Origin: Streptomyces sp. NRRL S-118
GTDB lineage: Bacteria > Actinomycetota > Actinomycetes > Streptomycetales > Streptomycetaceae
Reading direction: 5' to 3'
Length of the DNA stretch: 64,000 nt
Assembly (NCBI RefSeq): GCF_000716335.1
Contig: NZ_KL591009.1
Coordinates: forward strand, 71,482-135,481
In this document: in pieces, positions 25,466 to 34,197 of the stretch
How positions within the stretch are numbered: position 1 is the first letter of the stretch
Layout of the letters: each line of letters opens with the position of its first letter
Notes under the pieces: generated by a model
Seen by the model: only the letters and a program-made list of their open reading frames with translations
Database searches by the model: none
What the model was told of the DNA's origin: nothing
Program-made: the position numbers and the translations under genes

Positions 25466-26020
25466 TCAGGCTCCGGACGCGCGCAGCCGGGTCCGCGCGG
25501 TCATCAGGGCGAAGCCCAGGAGGTTCAGGCCGCGCCACTGGGCGGGGTTCCCGGCGCGGGGGTCGGTCGCGGCGAGCCCGATGCCCCAGACGCGGTCCAT
25601 CGGGCTCGCCTCCACCAGCACGCGGCCGCCCGTCGACAGCAGGAAGTCCCGCAGCTGCGGGTGCTGCCCGAACTTGTGCTCGCTGCCCGCCACCACGATG
25701 CCGAACCGCTCCCGCGCCCATATCGCCTCGTCGAAGCCGCGCACCAACCGCCCCGCCTTCTTCGCGGCGGCCGGGCTCGACGCCTCGACGGCCTGCCGCT
25801 CGGCGTCCGCGTCGCCGAAGAGCCGGGCCTTCGACGCCATCATCCAGTGCTCGGCGGTCGCGTACCTCACGCCGTCGACCGTGAACGGCGCCGGCCACCA
25901 CTGGCTCAGGCAGCTCGCGCCGATCCTTCCGTCGGGCCTCGGCCGGTGGCCCCAGAAGTGCAGGTACTTCATGCGCGCGCCCCGGTTGACCTGCTCCAAC
26001 AGGTCCTCGATCGTCTCCAT
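25466..26020 (-). CDS. NADAR-family (YbiA-like) protein, putative N-glycosidase
   Basis: 184 aa from ATG 26020 (a GTG ten codons upstream, at 26050, is an alternative; neither has a strong Shine-Dalgarno). Motifs typical of NADAR: FWGH near the start, SQWWPAPFTVDGVRYATAEHWMMASKARLF, KAGRLVRGF, KFGQHPQLRDFLLSTG and DRVWGIGL. E. coli YbiA hydrolyses N-glycosidic bonds of early riboflavin intermediates, and some NADAR proteins remove ADP-ribose from nucleic acids. Either role is possible here. It stands alone, with no toxin partner next to it. Confidence 0.88.
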   Translation of the reverse strand: METIEDLLEQVNRGARMKYLHFWGHRPRPDGRIGASCLSQWWPAPFTVDGVRYATAEHWMMASKARLFGDADAERQAVEASSPAAAKKAGRLVRGFDEAIWARERFGIVVAGSEHKFGQHPQLRDFLLSTGGRVLVEASPMDRVWGIGLAATDPRAGNPAQWRGLNLLGFALMTARTRLRASGA

Positions 26021-26115
26021 GCACGCGAGTGTGGCAGCCGCCACGGACACTCCGTACCGGGTTTTCCGCCCGCACCCGACACATGGTCGACCGATTCCGT
26101 CGCGTAACCAAAAGG

Positions 26116-26159
26116 CAACAACGGAATCCCTTGTTGGGTAGGCATCCCTCTGTCAGGAT
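26116..26159 (+). promoter_or_regulatory. Promoter candidate overlapping an inverted repeat, upstream of the polyamine operon
   Basis: CAACAA (26116-26121) and TTGTTG (26131-26136) form an inverted repeat with a nine-base spacer. TTGTTG also fits a -35 element, followed after 17 bases by CAGGAT (26154-26159), close to the vegetative -10 TAGGAT. This predicts a start of transcription near 26166, 30 bases before the ATG. A repressor on the repeat would block the -35 box. Confidence 0.5.
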
Positions 26160-26195
26160 CGGCACTCAATTCGAGCCGGGACAACGGAGAGCGTC

Positions 26196-27710
26196 ATGGG
26201 CAACCGCTTCCAGGTGAAGGACGCGCGCGACCGCTTCGCCGCGGGCGCGCAGTACATCGGCGGGCGCGCGCGGCCCGGCACGTCGGGCCGTACGCACACC
26301 GTCGTGGACCCCGCCACCGGCGAGGACGTCCTCACCTACGAGCTCGCCGGGACCGCCGACGTGGACGCGGCCGTCGCGGCGGCCCGCGACGCGCTGCCCG
26401 GCTGGGCCGGCGCGACACCGGGCGAGCGGTCCGACGCGATGCACCGCTTCGCCGGGCGGCTCGCCGAACGGGCCGAGGAGTTCGCGCGGACCGAGTCCCT
26501 CCAGTGCGGCAAGCCCATCAAGCTCACGCGCGAGTTCGACGTGCCGGGCACGGTGGACAACACCGCGTTCTTCGCGGGGGCTGCCCGCCACCTCCAGGGC
26601 CAGTCGGCCGGGGAGTACAGCGGGGACCACACCTCCTACGTACGCCGCGAGCCCATCGGTGTCGTCGGCTCCATCGCGCCCTGGAACTACCCGCTGCAGA
26701 TGGCCGCCTGGAAGGTGCTCCCCGCCATCGCCGCCGGCAACACCGTCGTCCTCAAGCCCGCCGAACTCACGCCGCTCACCTCCCTGATGTTCGCGCAGGC
26801 GGCCACCGACGCGGGCATCCCCGACGGCGTCGTCAACATCGTCACCGGGGCCGGCAGGGAGGCGGGGGAGCACCTCGTCGGGCACCCGGACGTGGCGATG
26901 ACGTCGTTCACCGGCTCCACCGCCGTCGGCAAGCGCGTCGCCGGGATCGCCACCGCCACCGTCAAGCGCCTCCACCTCGAACTGGGGGGCAAGGCCCCCT
27001 TCGTCGTCTTCGACGACGCCGACCCGGAGGCCGCCGCGCACGGCGCGGTCGCCGGCGCGCTGATCAACACCGGCCAGGACTGCACCGCCGCCACCCGTGC
27101 CTACGTCCAGCGCCCGCTGTACGACGCCTTCGTGGAGCAGGTCGCCGACCTGATGGCCTCCGTGCGCCTCGGCGACCCCTTCCAGGAGGACACCGACCTC
27201 GGCCCGCTCATCAGCCACGCCCAGCGCGACCGCGTCGCCGGCTTCGTCGACCGGGCCCGCGCCTACGCCACCGTCGTCACCGGCGGGGCCGCCCCGCACG
27301 ACGACGGCGCCTTCTACCGGCCGACCCTGATCACCGGCGCCCCGCAGGACAGCGAGATCGTCCAGGCCGAGATCTTCGGCCCGGTCCTCGTGGTGCTGCC
27401 CTTCGACACCGACGACGAGGGCATCCGGCTGGCCAACGACACCCCGTACGGCCTCGCCGCATCGGCCTGGACCCGTGACGTCTACCGGGCCGGCCGCGCC
27501 ACCCGGGACATCAAGGCGGGCTGCGTCTGGGTCAACGACCACATCCCGATCATCAGCGAGATGCCGCACGGCGGATACAAGGCATCAGGCTTCGGAAAGG
27601 ACATGTCAACCTACTCCTTCGAGGAGTACACGCAGGTCAAGCACGTGATGTACGACAACACGGCGGTCGCCAGGAAGGACTGGCACCGGACGATCTTCGG
27701 GGACCGATAG
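26196..27710 (+). CDS. Aldehyde dehydrogenase (second gamma-aminobutyraldehyde / betaine-aldehyde type)
   Basis: 504 aa. It has the aldehyde-dehydrogenase cofactor region SIAPWNYPLQMAAWKVLPAIAAGNTVVLKPAEL, catalytic Glu in LELGGKAPFV and catalytic Cys in LINTGQDCTAATR, and ends with EMPHGGYKASGFGKDMSTYSFEEYTQVKHVM. These segments are closely similar to the 15579 enzyme, so the two are paralogues; this one has a longer N-terminus. ATG 26196 has a weak cggag Shine-Dalgarno. It is the first gene of the PotDABC-type transporter operon, which supports oxidation of an aminoaldehyde, or of gamma-glutamyl-aminobutyraldehyde made by the operon's flavoprotein. Which aldehyde it prefers cannot be read. 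Confidence 0.9.
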   Translation: MGNRFQVKDARDRFAAGAQYIGGRARPGTSGRTHTVVDPATGEDVLTYELAGTADVDAAVAAARDALPGWAGATPGERSDAMHRFAGRLAERAEEFARTESLQCGKPIKLTREFDVPGTVDNTAFFAGAARHLQGQSAGEYSGDHTSYVRREPIGVVGSIAPWNYPLQMAAWKVLPAIAAGNTVVLKPAELTPLTSLMFAQAATDAGIPDGVVNIVTGAGREAGEHLVGHPDVAMTSFTGSTAVGKRVAGIATATVKRLHLELGGKAPFVVFDDADPEAAAHGAVAGALINTGQDCTAATRAYVQRPLYDAFVEQVADLMASVRLGDPFQEDTDLGPLISHAQRDRVAGFVDRARAYATVVTGGAAPHDDGAFYRPTLITGAPQDSEIVQAEIFGPVLVVLPFDTDDEGIRLANDTPYGLAASAWTRDVYRAGRATRDIKAGCVWVNDHIPIISEMPHGGYKASGFGKDMSTYSFEEYTQVKHVMYDNTAVARKDWHRTIFGDR

Positions 27711-27769
27711 CCACGCCCGCGGCCCGCCCGACCAGCGGCCGCCGCCACACCACCCGAAAGGCACAGCGC

Positions 27770-29017
27770 ATGGAGCAGTACGAGCCCGACAGCCTCTCCG
27801 CGGCACAGGTCGCCGCGATGCGGCGCAGCATGGCGAACGGCCGGGGAGCCCTCACCCGCCGTTCCATGCTGCGTGCCTCGGGCGCCGGAGCGCTCACGCT
27901 CGGCGGTCTCGCCGGCCTGAGCGCCTGCGGTATCCCGCCCGCCGAGCGGGAGGGCGACGGTCCCGCCTCCACCGACCACTCGGCGAAGGAAAAGCGGCTC
28001 AGCTTCTCCAACTGGACGCAGTACATCGACATCAGCGACGACGAGAAGCACCGGCCCTCGCTGGAGGCCTTCACCCGGCGCACCGGCATCGCGGTCAAGT
28101 ACACCGAGGACATCAACGACAACGTCGAGTTCTTCGGCAAGATCAAACCGCAGCTCGCCGCCGGCCAGGACACCGGCCGCGACCTCATCTGCGTCACCGA
28201 CTGGCTCGCCGCCCGCATCATCCGGCTCGGCTGGGCGCAGAAGCTCGACCCGGCCAACCTCCCCCACGCGTACGCGAACCTCTCCCCCCAGTTCCGCCGC
28301 CCCGACTGGGACCCCGGCCGTGCCCACTCGTACCCCTGGACCGGCATCTCGACGGTCATCGCCTACAACAAGAAGGCCACCGGCGGCCGGAAGGTCGACT
28401 CGGTCACCCAGCTCCTCGACGACCCCAGGCTCAAGGGGCGGGTCGCGTTCCTCTCGGAGATGCGCGACTCGATCGGCATGACGCTGATCGACATGGGCAA
28501 GGACCCGGGCACGTTCACCGACGCCGACTTCGACGCGGCCCTCGGCCGCCTCCAGAAGGGCGTCGACACCCAGCAGATCCGCCGCTTCACCGGCAACGAC
28601 TACACCGGCGACCTCAACAAGGGAGACATCGCCGCCTGCCTCGCCTGGGCCGGTGACGTCATCCAGCTCCAGGCCGACAACCCCGACATCGCGTTCGCGA
28701 TCCCGAACGCCGGCTACATCACCTCCAGCGACAACCTGCTCGTCCCCGCCGGCGCCCGGCACAAGACCAACGCCGAGAAGCTCATCGACTACTACTACGA
28801 GCTCCCCAACGCCGCCCGGCTCGCCGCGTACATCAACTACGTCTGCCCGGTCGAGGGCGTGGGCGGCGAACTCGCGAAGATCGACCCCGCGCTGGCGGCG
28901 AACACCCTGATCCTTCCCGACAAGGCGATGGCCGCGAAGTCCCGTGCCTTCCGCTCCCTCAGCAGCACGGAGGAGACGGCGTACGAGGAGAAGTTCGCCA
29001 AGCTCATCGGTGCCTGA
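27770..29017 (+). CDS. Spermidine/putrescine-type ABC transporter substrate-binding lipoprotein
   Basis: 415 aa. An N-terminal cytoplasmic stretch is followed by a twin-arginine motif (R30-R31-SMLRASG), a hydrophobic h-region and a lipobox LSAC with C53, so it is probably exported by Tat and lipidated. The mature part has PotD-like features: LSFSNWTQYIDISDDEKHRPSLEAFTRRTGIAVKYTEDINDN, and a C-terminal NLLVPAGARHKTNAEKLIDYYYELPNAA. PotD-group proteins bind spermidine, putrescine or related compounds. ATG 27770 has a gaaagg Shine-Dalgarno. It lies 59 bases after the aldehyde dehydrogenase and 46 before the ATPase. Confidence 0.9.
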   Translation: MEQYEPDSLSAAQVAAMRRSMANGRGALTRRSMLRASGAGALTLGGLAGLSACGIPPAEREGDGPASTDHSAKEKRLSFSNWTQYIDISDDEKHRPSLEAFTRRTGIAVKYTEDINDNVEFFGKIKPQLAAGQDTGRDLICVTDWLAARIIRLGWAQKLDPANLPHAYANLSPQFRRPDWDPGRAHSYPWTGISTVIAYNKKATGGRKVDSVTQLLDDPRLKGRVAFLSEMRDSIGMTLIDMGKDPGTFTDADFDAALGRLQKGVDTQQIRRFTGNDYTGDLNKGDIAACLAWAGDVIQLQADNPDIAFAIPNAGYITSSDNLLVPAGARHKTNAEKLIDYYYELPNAARLAAYINYVCPVEGVGGELAKIDPALAANTLILPDKAMAAKSRAFRSLSSTEETAYEEKFAKLIGA

Positions 29018-29063
29018 GCCCGCCACCATCGCCCGCCCCCGACACCCCCTGGGATCGCGACCC

Positions 29064-30233
29064 ATGACTGACAGCACGAACTCCGGTGGCGACGTCCGCC
29101 TCTCCGGGATCAGCAAGACCTACGGCTCCTTCACCGCCGTCCACCCCCTCGACCTGACCGTCCCGCAGGGCTCCTTCTTCGCCCTCCTCGGCGCCTCCGG
29201 CTGCGGCAAGACCACCACGCTGCGCATGATCGCCGGCCTGGAGGAGCCCACCACCGGCACGGTCTTCCTCGGCGACCGGGACGTCACCGACCTTCCCCCG
29301 TACAAGCGGCCCGTCAACACGGTCTTCCAGTCGTACGCCCTCTTCCCGCACCTGAACATCTACGAGAACGTCGCGTTCGGCCTGCGCCGCCGGGGCATCA
29401 AGTCGGTCAGGAAGCAGGTCGGCGACATGCTCGACCTCGTCCAGCTGGGCGACAAGGCGGGCCACAAGCCGCACCAGCTCTCCGGCGGCCAGCAGCAGCG
29501 CGTCGCCGTCGCCCGGGCGCTCATCAACCACCCCCAGGTGCTGCTCCTCGACGAGCCCCTCGGCGCCCTCGACCTCAAGCTGCGCCGCCAGATGCAGCTG
29601 GAGCTCAAGCGCATCCAGACCGAGGTCGGCATCACCTTCGTCCACGTCACCCACGACCAGGAGGAGGCCATGACCATGGCCGACACGGTCGCGGTGATGA
29701 ACGGCGGCCGGGTCGAGCAGCTGGGTGCGCCGGCCGACCTCTACGAGAACCCCCGCACCACCTTCGTCGCCAACTTCCTGGGCACGTCCAACCTCATCGA
29801 GGCCGAAGTGGTGGAAGCGGGCTCGGACGTCACCGTCACGGCAGGCGGCGGCAAGCTGCGGCTGCCCGCGGACCGGTGCTCCGCCGACACCCGCGGCGGC
29901 GGCAAGCTGCTCGTCGGCATCCGCCCGGAGAAGATCACGCTCGCGCACGCCGACGACGCGGGCGCGATCGCCGACGGGCGCAACAGGGTCACCGGCCGGA
30001 TCGTCGACACCTCCTTCATCGGCGTCTCCACCCAGTACCTCGTCGACAGCCCCGCCGGCACCGGCCTCCAGGTGTACGAGCAGAACATCGAGCGCGACTC
30101 CCGGCTCGCCCCCGGCGCCGAGGTGGTCCTCCACTGGAACCCGGCCCACACCTTCGGCCTGGACGCGGCTCAGTCCATGCTGGCGGGGACAGTGGGCGAC
30201 GCGGGCGCGGAAACGGTGGAGGACGCCGCGTGA
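29064..30233 (+). CDS. Spermidine/putrescine-type ABC transporter ATPase (PotA-like)
   Basis: 389 aa. Walker [10 protein letters not shown] (about 43-51), Q-loop [11 protein letters not shown], signature [15 protein letters not shown], Walker [14 protein letters not shown]-loop [13 protein letters not shown] and a C-terminal TOBE domain (from about 280; [10 protein letters not shown]). Length matches PotA. ATG 29064 is chosen as the start of conserved sequence; an in-frame GTG at 29010, overlapping the binding-protein gene, would add 18 residues. It powers import through the two permeases encoded next; its stop overlaps the first permease start by four bases. Confidence 0.92.
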   Translation: MTDSTNSGGDVRLSGISKTYGSFTAVHPLDLTVPQGSFFALLGASGCGKTTTLRMIAGLEEPTTGTVFLGDRDVTDLPPYKRPVNTVFQSYALFPHLNIYENVAFGLRRRGIKSVRKQVGDMLDLVQLGDKAGHKPHQLSGGQQQRVAVARALINHPQVLLLDEPLGALDLKLRRQMQLELKRIQTEVGITFVHVTHDQEEAMTMADTVAVMNGGRVEQLGAPADLYENPRTTFVANFLGTSNLIEAEVVEAGSDVTVTAGGGKLRLPADRCSADTRGGGKLLVGIRPEKITLAHADDAGAIADGRNRVTGRIVDTSFIGVSTQYLVDSPAGTGLQVYEQNIERDSRLAPGAEVVLHWNPAHTFGLDAAQSMLAGTVGDAGAETVEDAA

Positions 30234-31159
30234 CGATCACCGAAGCACCACCCGCACCGCACGCGCCGGACCGGCCGGCCGTTCGGAAGACTGCCACCCG
30301 CAAGCGGCTCGTCCCGTACTGGCTGCTCCTGCCCGGCATCCTCTGGCTGCTCGTCTTCTTCGCGCTGCCGATGGTCTACCAGGCGTCGACCTCCGTGCAG
30401 ACCGGCTCCCTGGAGAAGGGCTTCGAGGTCACCTGGCACTTCGCGACCTACTGGGAGGCCTTCACCGAGTACTGGCCCCAGTTCGTCCGGTCCCTGCTGT
30501 ACGCCGGCACCGCGACCGTCCTGTGCCTGCTGCTCGGCTACCCGCTCGCGTACCTCATCGCCTTCAAGGCGGGCCGCTGGCGCAACCTGCTGCTCGTCCT
30601 CGTCATCGCCCCGTTCTTCACCAGCTTCCTCATCCGCACGCTGGCCTGGAAGACGATCCTCGCGGACGGCGGCGCCGTCGTCGGGGCGCTGGACGCGCTG
30701 CACGTCCTCGATGTCACCGGCTGGCTGGGCTGGACCCAGGGCGACCGCGTCCTCGCCACCCCCATGGCGGTGGTGTGCGGTCTGACGTACAACTTCCTGC
30801 CGTTCATGATCCTTCCGCTCTACACCTCGCTGGAGCGGATCGACGGCCGCCTGCACGAGGCTGCGAAGGACCTGTACGCGTCGCCCGCCACCACCTTCCG
30901 CAAGGTGACCTTCCCGCTGTCGATGCCGGGCGTCGTGTCGGGCACGCTCCTCACCTTCATCCCGGCGAGCGGCGACTACGTCAACGCCGAGCTGCTCGGC
31001 TCGACCGACACCAAGATGGTCGGCAACGTCATCCAGTCGCAGTTCCTGCGGGTGCTCGACTACCCGACGGCCGCCGCGCTGTCGTTCATCCTGATGGCCA
31101 TCGTGCTGATCATGGTCACCGTCTACATCCGCCGGGCCGGAACGGAGGACCTGGTCTGA
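30230..31159 (+). CDS. Spermidine/putrescine-type ABC permease (PotB-like)
   Basis: 309 aa from GTG 30230, overlapping the ATPase stop (GTGA). Six membrane helices, the first at YWLLLPGILWLLVFFALPMVY. The EAA loop reads EAAKDLYASPATTFRKVTFPLSMPG. The first 30 residues are polar and Pro-rich. It heterodimerises with the PotC-like protein encoded directly downstream, whose start overlaps this gene's stop by one base. Confidence 0.92.
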   Translation: MTITEAPPAPHAPDRPAVRKTATRKRLVPYWLLLPGILWLLVFFALPMVYQASTSVQTGSLEKGFEVTWHFATYWEAFTEYWPQFVRSLLYAGTATVLCLLLGYPLAYLIAFKAGRWRNLLLVLVIAPFFTSFLIRTLAWKTILADGGAVVGALDALHVLDVTGWLGWTQGDRVLATPMAVVCGLTYNFLPFMILPLYTSLERIDGRLHEAAKDLYASPATTFRKVTFPLSMPGVVSGTLLTFIPASGDYVNAELLGSTDTKMVGNVIQSQFLRVLDYPTAAALSFILMAIVLIMVTVYIRRAGTEDLV

Positions 31160-31953
31160 TGCGCTGGCTCCGCAAGAACCTCGTCGTCATCGCGGGTCTG
31201 CTGACCCTCGCGTACCTGATCCTGCCGAACGTCGTCGTGATGGTGTTCTCGTTCAACAAGCCGGCGGGGCGCTTCAACTACTCCTGGCGGGAGTTCTCCA
31301 CCGACGCCTGGCGCGACCCGTGCGGCGTCGCCGACCTGTGCGGCTCGCTCGCGCTGTCGCTCCAGATCGCCGCCTGGGCGACGCTCGGCGCCACCCTGCT
31401 CGGCACGATGATCGCCTTCGCGCTCGTCCGCTACCGCTTCCGGGCCCGCGGCGCGATCAACTCGCTGATCTTCCTGCCGATGTCCATGCCCGAGGTCGTC
31501 ATGGCCGCCTCGCTGCTCACGCTGTTCCTCAACATGGGCGCCGAGCTGGGCTTCTGGACGGTCCTCATCGCCCACATCATGTTCTGCCTGAGCTTCGTCG
31601 TGGTGGCGGTCAAGGCGCGCGTGATGTCCATGGACCCACGCCTGGAGGAGGCCGCCAGGGACCTGTACGCCGGTCCCGTGCAGACCTTCCTGCGGGTCAC
31701 CCTGCCCATCGCCGCCCCCGGCATCGCGGCGGGCGCGCTGCTCGCCTTCGCGCTGTCGTTCGACGACTTCATCATCACCAACTTCAACGCGGGCTCGACC
31801 GTCACCTTCCCCATGTTCGTGTGGGGCTCGGCGCAGCGCGGCACGCCCGTACAGATCAACGTCATCGGTACGGCCATGTTCGTCATCGCCGTGCTGGTGG
31901 TCGTCGCCGGGCAGGTCGCTGCCGCCCGGCGCAAGCGCACTACGATCCAATGA
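31159..31953 (+). CDS. Spermidine/putrescine-type ABC permease (PotC-like)
   Basis: 264 aa, ATG 31159 overlapping the previous stop by one base. Six membrane helices with FNKPAGRFNYSWREFSTDAW in the first periplasmic loop, a segment typical of PotC, and the EAA loop EEAARDLYAGPVQTFLRVTLPIAAPG. The C-terminus is basic (ARRKRTTIQ). It completes the PotABCD-type importer. It differs in having a Cys pair (DPCGVADLCG) within the first periplasmic loop, which could form a disulphide; that is inference. Confidence 0.92.
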   Translation: MRWLRKNLVVIAGLLTLAYLILPNVVVMVFSFNKPAGRFNYSWREFSTDAWRDPCGVADLCGSLALSLQIAAWATLGATLLGTMIAFALVRYRFRARGAINSLIFLPMSMPEVVMAASLLTLFLNMGAELGFWTVLIAHIMFCLSFVVVAVKARVMSMDPRLEEAARDLYAGPVQTFLRVTLPIAAPGIAAGALLAFALSFDDFIITNFNAGSTVTFPMFVWGSAQRGTPVQINVIGTAMFVIAVLVVVAGQVAAARRKRTTIQ

Positions 31954-31975
31954 GTTCCTGAGGGAGTTGGAAACC

Positions 31976-33394
31976 ATGGCCCCAGCTGCCATGCGTACTG
32001 CTGCACAATCACTCTCGGACGCCCAGCCCGTCCCCTTCTGGCTGGAAGACCCCGGCAAGCCGGCCGCGCTGCCCGCGCTCACCCGCACGGAACACTGCGA
32101 CCTGCTCGTCGTCGGAGGCGGCTACAGCGGCCTGTGGACCGCGCTCCTCGCCAAGGAGCGCGACCCCGCGCGGGACGTCGTCCTCATCGAGGGCCGGGAG
32201 GCGGGCTGGGCCGCCTCCGGCCGCAACGGCGGCTTCTGCGCCGCCTCCCTCACCCACGGGTTCGGCAACGGGCTCGCCCGCTGGCCCGAGGAGCTGGCCA
32301 CCCTCGAGGAACTGGGCGAGCGGAACCTCGACGCGATCGAGGCGGCCGTCGCCGCGTACGGCATCGACTGCGACTTCGAGCGCAGCGGTGAGATCGACGT
32401 CGCCACCGAACCGCACCAGATGGCGGAGCTGGCCGGGATGTACGAGGCGGCCGCCCGGCTCGGTCTCGCGGACGGCCTCGAACTGCTCGACCGGGACGCC
32501 GTCCGGGCCCAGGTGAACTCCCCGACCTTCCTCGGCGGCCTGTGGGACCGGCGGGGCGTCGCCATGCTGAACCCGGCCAGGCTGGCGTGGGGCCTCAAGC
32601 GGGCCTGCGCCGAGCTGGGCGTACGCGTCTACGAGAACACCCGCGGCCTGGACCTGGCCCGCGCGGGCGGCGGCATGGCCGTCCGCACCCCGTACGGCCG
32701 GGTCCTGGCCCGGCAGGTGGTCCTCGGCACCAACGTCTTCCCGTCCCTGGTCAAGCGGCTGCGCCACTACACCGTCCCGGTGTACGACTACGCCCTGATG
32801 ACCGAGCCGCTGACCGGTGACCAGCTGGAGTCCATCGGCTGGAAGAACCGCCAGGGGCTCGGTGACAGCGCCAACCAGTTCCACTACTTCCGGCTCAGCG
32901 CCGACAACCGCATCCTGTGGGGCGGTTACGACGCCATCTACCCCTTCGGCGGGCGGGTGCGCGCCGAACTCGACCAGCGCCCGGAGACGTACCTGACGCT
33001 GGCCGAGCACTTCTTCCGCTGCTTCCCGCAGCTGGAGGGGGTCCGCTTCAGCCACGCGTGGGGCGGCGCCATCGACACCTGCTCACGCTTCTCCGCCTTC
33101 TTCGGCACCGCGCACGGCGGCCGCGTCGCGTACGCGGCGGGGTACACCGGGCTGGGCGTGGGCGCCACCCGGTTCGGGGCCGATGTGATGCTCGACCTGC
33201 TGTCGGGCGAGCGGACCGAGCGCACACAGCTGCGGATGGTGCGCTCCAAGCCGCTGCCGTTCCCGCCCGAGCCGATCGCCTGGGCGGGCATCGGGCTGAC
33301 CAAGTGGTCACTGGCCAGGGCCGACGCGAACGGCGGCCGGCGCAATCTGTGGCTGCGGACCATGGACCGGCTGGGCCTGGGCTTCGACAGCTGA
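31976..33394 (+). CDS. FAD-dependent amine oxidoreductase (gamma-glutamylputrescine oxidase / PuuB-like)
   Basis: 472 aa, DAO-family flavoprotein. FAD-binding GGGYSG at about residues 47-52 (LLVVGGGYSGLWTALLAKE), acidic end of strand 2 in VVLIEGREAGWAASGRNGGF, the segment where some family members attach or bind FAD. The C-terminal half has HAWGGAIDTCSRFSAFFG and AAGYTGLGVGATRFGADVM. PuuB-type enzymes oxidise gamma-glutamylputrescine to gamma-glutamyl-aminobutyraldehyde and peroxide. ATG 31976 is chosen for its agggag Shine-Dalgarno (31961-31966); a TTG three codons earlier is in frame. It is the last gene of the transporter operon, 22 bases after the PotC-like gene. A gamma-glutamylpolyamine synthetase is not in the window. 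Confidence 0.85.
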   Translation: MAPAAMRTAAQSLSDAQPVPFWLEDPGKPAALPALTRTEHCDLLVVGGGYSGLWTALLAKERDPARDVVLIEGREAGWAASGRNGGFCAASLTHGFGNGLARWPEELATLEELGERNLDAIEAAVAAYGIDCDFERSGEIDVATEPHQMAELAGMYEAAARLGLADGLELLDRDAVRAQVNSPTFLGGLWDRRGVAMLNPARLAWGLKRACAELGVRVYENTRGLDLARAGGGMAVRTPYGRVLARQVVLGTNVFPSLVKRLRHYTVPVYDYALMTEPLTGDQLESIGWKNRQGLGDSANQFHYFRLSADNRILWGGYDAIYPFGGRVRAELDQRPETYLTLAEHFFRCFPQLEGVRFSHAWGGAIDTCSRFSAFFGTAHGGRVAYAAGYTGLGVGATRFGADVMLDLLSGERTERTQLRMVRSKPLPFPPEPIAWAGIGLTKWSLARADANGGRRNLWLRTMDRLGLGFDS

Positions 33395-33577
33395 AGCACC
33401 CGCCGAACCAGACGTGCGCCGAGTGCGCCCTTCGTGCGCTGGTCGTGCGCTCCTGTGCACCTTTCACCACCGTACGAAGTTCCGAGCCGCGTCATGATCC
33501 CCCTGCACCCCTCTCTCCCGGTGTGAAGGCACTGCTCAGCGGGGCAGTGACAGGGACGGACGTGGAGGTCGTGGGCG

Positions 33578-34042
33578 ATGACCGGTTCGGGGGCCAGAGG
33601 TGGCGCGGTGGAGTGGCTGGTGTCGGTCGCACCGGATCCCGGCGCCTGCCGCTGGGAGTGGGAGCGGAACCCCTCGGGGATCGCCCTGCTCCCGGCGGGC
33701 AGGCGCTGGGACGTGCTGATCGTGCCGGCCGTGCTGGGCTATCCGACCCTGGACGTGCTGGCCCGGCTCGTCGACCGGCCCGGCCCGGTGCTCGCGGACT
33801 TCGGCGACGCCCGCATGGGCTACTTCGTCCCGCCGGGCACGGCGGCGCGCTGGGTCGGCACGGGGATGCGGGCGGCCGGCCACGGCACGTGGATCGTCGT
33901 GCCGTACCCCGGTCCGGGCCGGGTGACCGGGGGGACGCGGTGGCTGGTGACCCCGGACGGGTCGGGGGCGCTGACCGACCCCGTGCTGCTGGAGCTGGCG
34001 CTGCACGAGGCCGCGGCTCAACTGGCCAGGGGGGTGCGGTAG
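33578..34042 (+). CDS. Hypothetical protein of unknown function
   Basis: 154 aa from ATG 33578 with ggagg about ten bases upstream. It reads as a globular cytoplasmic protein with no signal or membrane helix: RRWDVLIVPAVLGYPTLDVLARLVDRPGPVLADFGDARMGYFVPPGTAARW, then a beta-strand GTWIVVPYP and a C-terminal helix PVLLELALHEAAAQLA. The pattern (WDVL(I/V)VP ... G(T/D)AARW) loosely recalls the N-terminal part of bifunctional DNA primase/polymerase-like domains of Streptomyces, but catalytic residues are not evident, so no function is assigned. Confidence 0.75.
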   Translation: MTGSGARGGAVEWLVSVAPDPGACRWEWERNPSGIALLPAGRRWDVLIVPAVLGYPTLDVLARLVDRPGPVLADFGDARMGYFVPPGTAARWVGTGMRAAGHGTWIVVPYPGPGRVTGGTRWLVTPDGSGALTDPVLLELALHEAAAQLARGVR

Positions 34043-34058
34043 CGGGGGAGCGGGCCCG

Positions 34059-34126
34059 GTGGTGCGGGAGGGATCCACCACGCGGATGGCCGGGGAGAGG
34101 TGGCGCCTCGGGTGGTGCGGGAAGGA
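34059..34126. repeat. Imperfect direct repeat upstream of the chitinase promoter
   Basis: GGTGGTGCGGGAGGGA at 34059-34074 and GGTGGTGCGGGAAGGA at 34111-34126 are 52 bases apart. The second copy abuts the TTGACA -35 box of the chitinase promoter. Confidence 0.45.
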
Positions 34127-34155
34127 TTGACAACTCGATTGGTCTGGACCAAGTT
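34127..34155 (+). promoter_or_regulatory. Chitinase promoter with DasR-type operator (dre)
   Basis: A consensus -35 TTGACA (34127-34132) is followed after 17 bases by CAAGTT (34150-34155) as a possible -10. Between them lies the palindrome ATTGGTCTGGACCAAG (34138-34153), whose core TGGTCTGGACCA matches the DasR response element consensus (ACTGGTCTAGACCAGT-like) at nearly every position. DasR represses chitin/N-acetylglucosamine genes in Streptomyces, so this predicts control of the downstream chitinase by aminosugar availability. Confidence 0.8.
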
Positions 34156-34197
34156 GTGCGGCGCCGCACCCCGACACCCCCACACCCGGAGGCAGTT

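Noticed and set aside
32917..34197. Upstream extension of the chitinase frame by about 427 codons
   Set aside because: Overlaps the flavoprotein and 154-aa genes in other frames; the signal peptide and Shine-Dalgarno place the start at 34198.
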